This document shows positions 63,930 to 64,000 of a DNA stretch of 64,000 nucleotides, in pieces; positions within the stretch are counted from its first letter, which is position 1; each line of letters starts with the position of its first letter. Source of the stretch: Krasilnikovia cinnamomea (GTDB lineage Bacteria; Actinomycetota; Actinomycetes; Mycobacteriales; Micromonosporaceae); NCBI RefSeq assembly GCF_004217545.1, contig NZ_SHKY01000001.1, positions 5,394,001 to 5,458,000 of the forward strand, in the 5' to 3' direction. The notes below the pieces were generated by a model. The model did no database searches. It saw only the letters and a list, made by a program, of their open reading frames with translations, and was not told the origin of the DNA. The position numbers and the translations under genes are program-made.

Positions 63930-64000
63930 TCACCGGTGGCCGGGGGCGTTCCACGGGGCGACGCCGTAGCGGTGGTGCGCGTAGCGGCGGTAGCGGGCGT
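63930..64000 (-). CDS. Possible C-terminal end of a gene running off the window
   Basis: Read from the right edge, the minus strand encodes RYRRYAHHRYGVAPW, then NAPGHR and a stop at 63930-63932. Arg/Tyr/His-rich. Only 23 codons are visible, so this is weakly supported. Confidence 0.35.
   Translation of the reverse strand, partial: ARYRRYAHHRYGVAPWNAPGHR

Noticed and set aside
63872..64000. Plus-strand frame from ATG 63872 to the window end, Arg/Gly/Ser-rich.
   Set aside because: No ribosome site and low-complexity composition. The minus-strand end at 63930 seems somewhat more protein-like.

Overview
This 64 kb window is high-GC actinobacterial DNA with GTG/TTG starts, many 4-base start/stop overlaps and codons ending in G or C. 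Several features together suggest a motile member of the Micromonosporaceae, of the Actinoplanes type. They are a MurD2/MurL-type peptidoglycan pair, two chemotaxis receptors, an N-acetylglucosamine/chitobiose (Ngc) importer, and the actinobacterial FabG-InhA-ferrochelatase order. The taxonomic statement is inference. No rRNA, tRNA, insertion sequence, prophage or CRISPR array was seen.

Layout. 1-2710: end of an ABC-F ATPase, a small HTH protein and a crotonase-fold protein. 2823-6204: ABC exporter, mismatch uracil glycosylase, SDR. 6297-8562 (minus): a translationally coupled trio of TIGR04222-type membrane protein with a Gly/Ser/Cys tail, DUF692 protein and small partner, here read as a possible peptide-modification system. 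8627-17020: AcnR-like repressor and aconitase, flanking a HAD-like protein, a RIO-type kinase, a lipoprotein, a divergent Ser/Thr kinase/ECF sigma pair and DUF2630. 17166-22326: glycosyltransferase, lipoprotein, aminopeptidase P, PfkB kinase. 22486-25211 (minus): Cys-rich small protein, two PH-domain membrane proteins and an FlK-like hotdog protein. 25625-28712: MoxR/DUF58/VWA operon, with a hidden 28-residue membrane peptide on the other strand. 29170-32527: fabG-inhA-ferrochelatase-HAD operon. 32531-37287: lipoprotein, DUF1772-like/MarR pair with a striking operator, NUDIX, DUF3097. 37343-44671: serine hydrolase, NfeD/SPFH pair, membrane protein, reductase, RNA methyltransferase, GNAT and a C-S lyase. 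44790-49438: globin-like/reductase fusion, then murL and murD2 back to back. 49439-50300: a gene-free stretch with 92-bp tandem repeats and two consecutive intrinsic terminators. 50301-58068: RpiR regulator and two sugar ABC importer gene sets without an ATPase gene, the second being ngcEFG-like. 58188-63812: two chemotaxis receptors, a YbjQ protein, a PolA-like polymerase and a DUF457 membrane protein.

How the genes work together. The acnR/acn, MoxR/DUF58/VWA, fabG/inhA/ferrochelatase and NfeD/SPFH blocks, with the ABC-F, small HTH and crotonase genes, occur in the same neighbourhood in Mycobacterium tuberculosis (about Rv1472-Rv1488, from memory). Part of the window is therefore an old actinobacterial core segment with later insertions. 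Regulation visible in the DNA includes a shared palindrome before acnR and acn, a double palindrome between marR and its divergent target, and hairpins at many gene ends. In-frame short tandem repeats lengthen the N-termini of several proteins.
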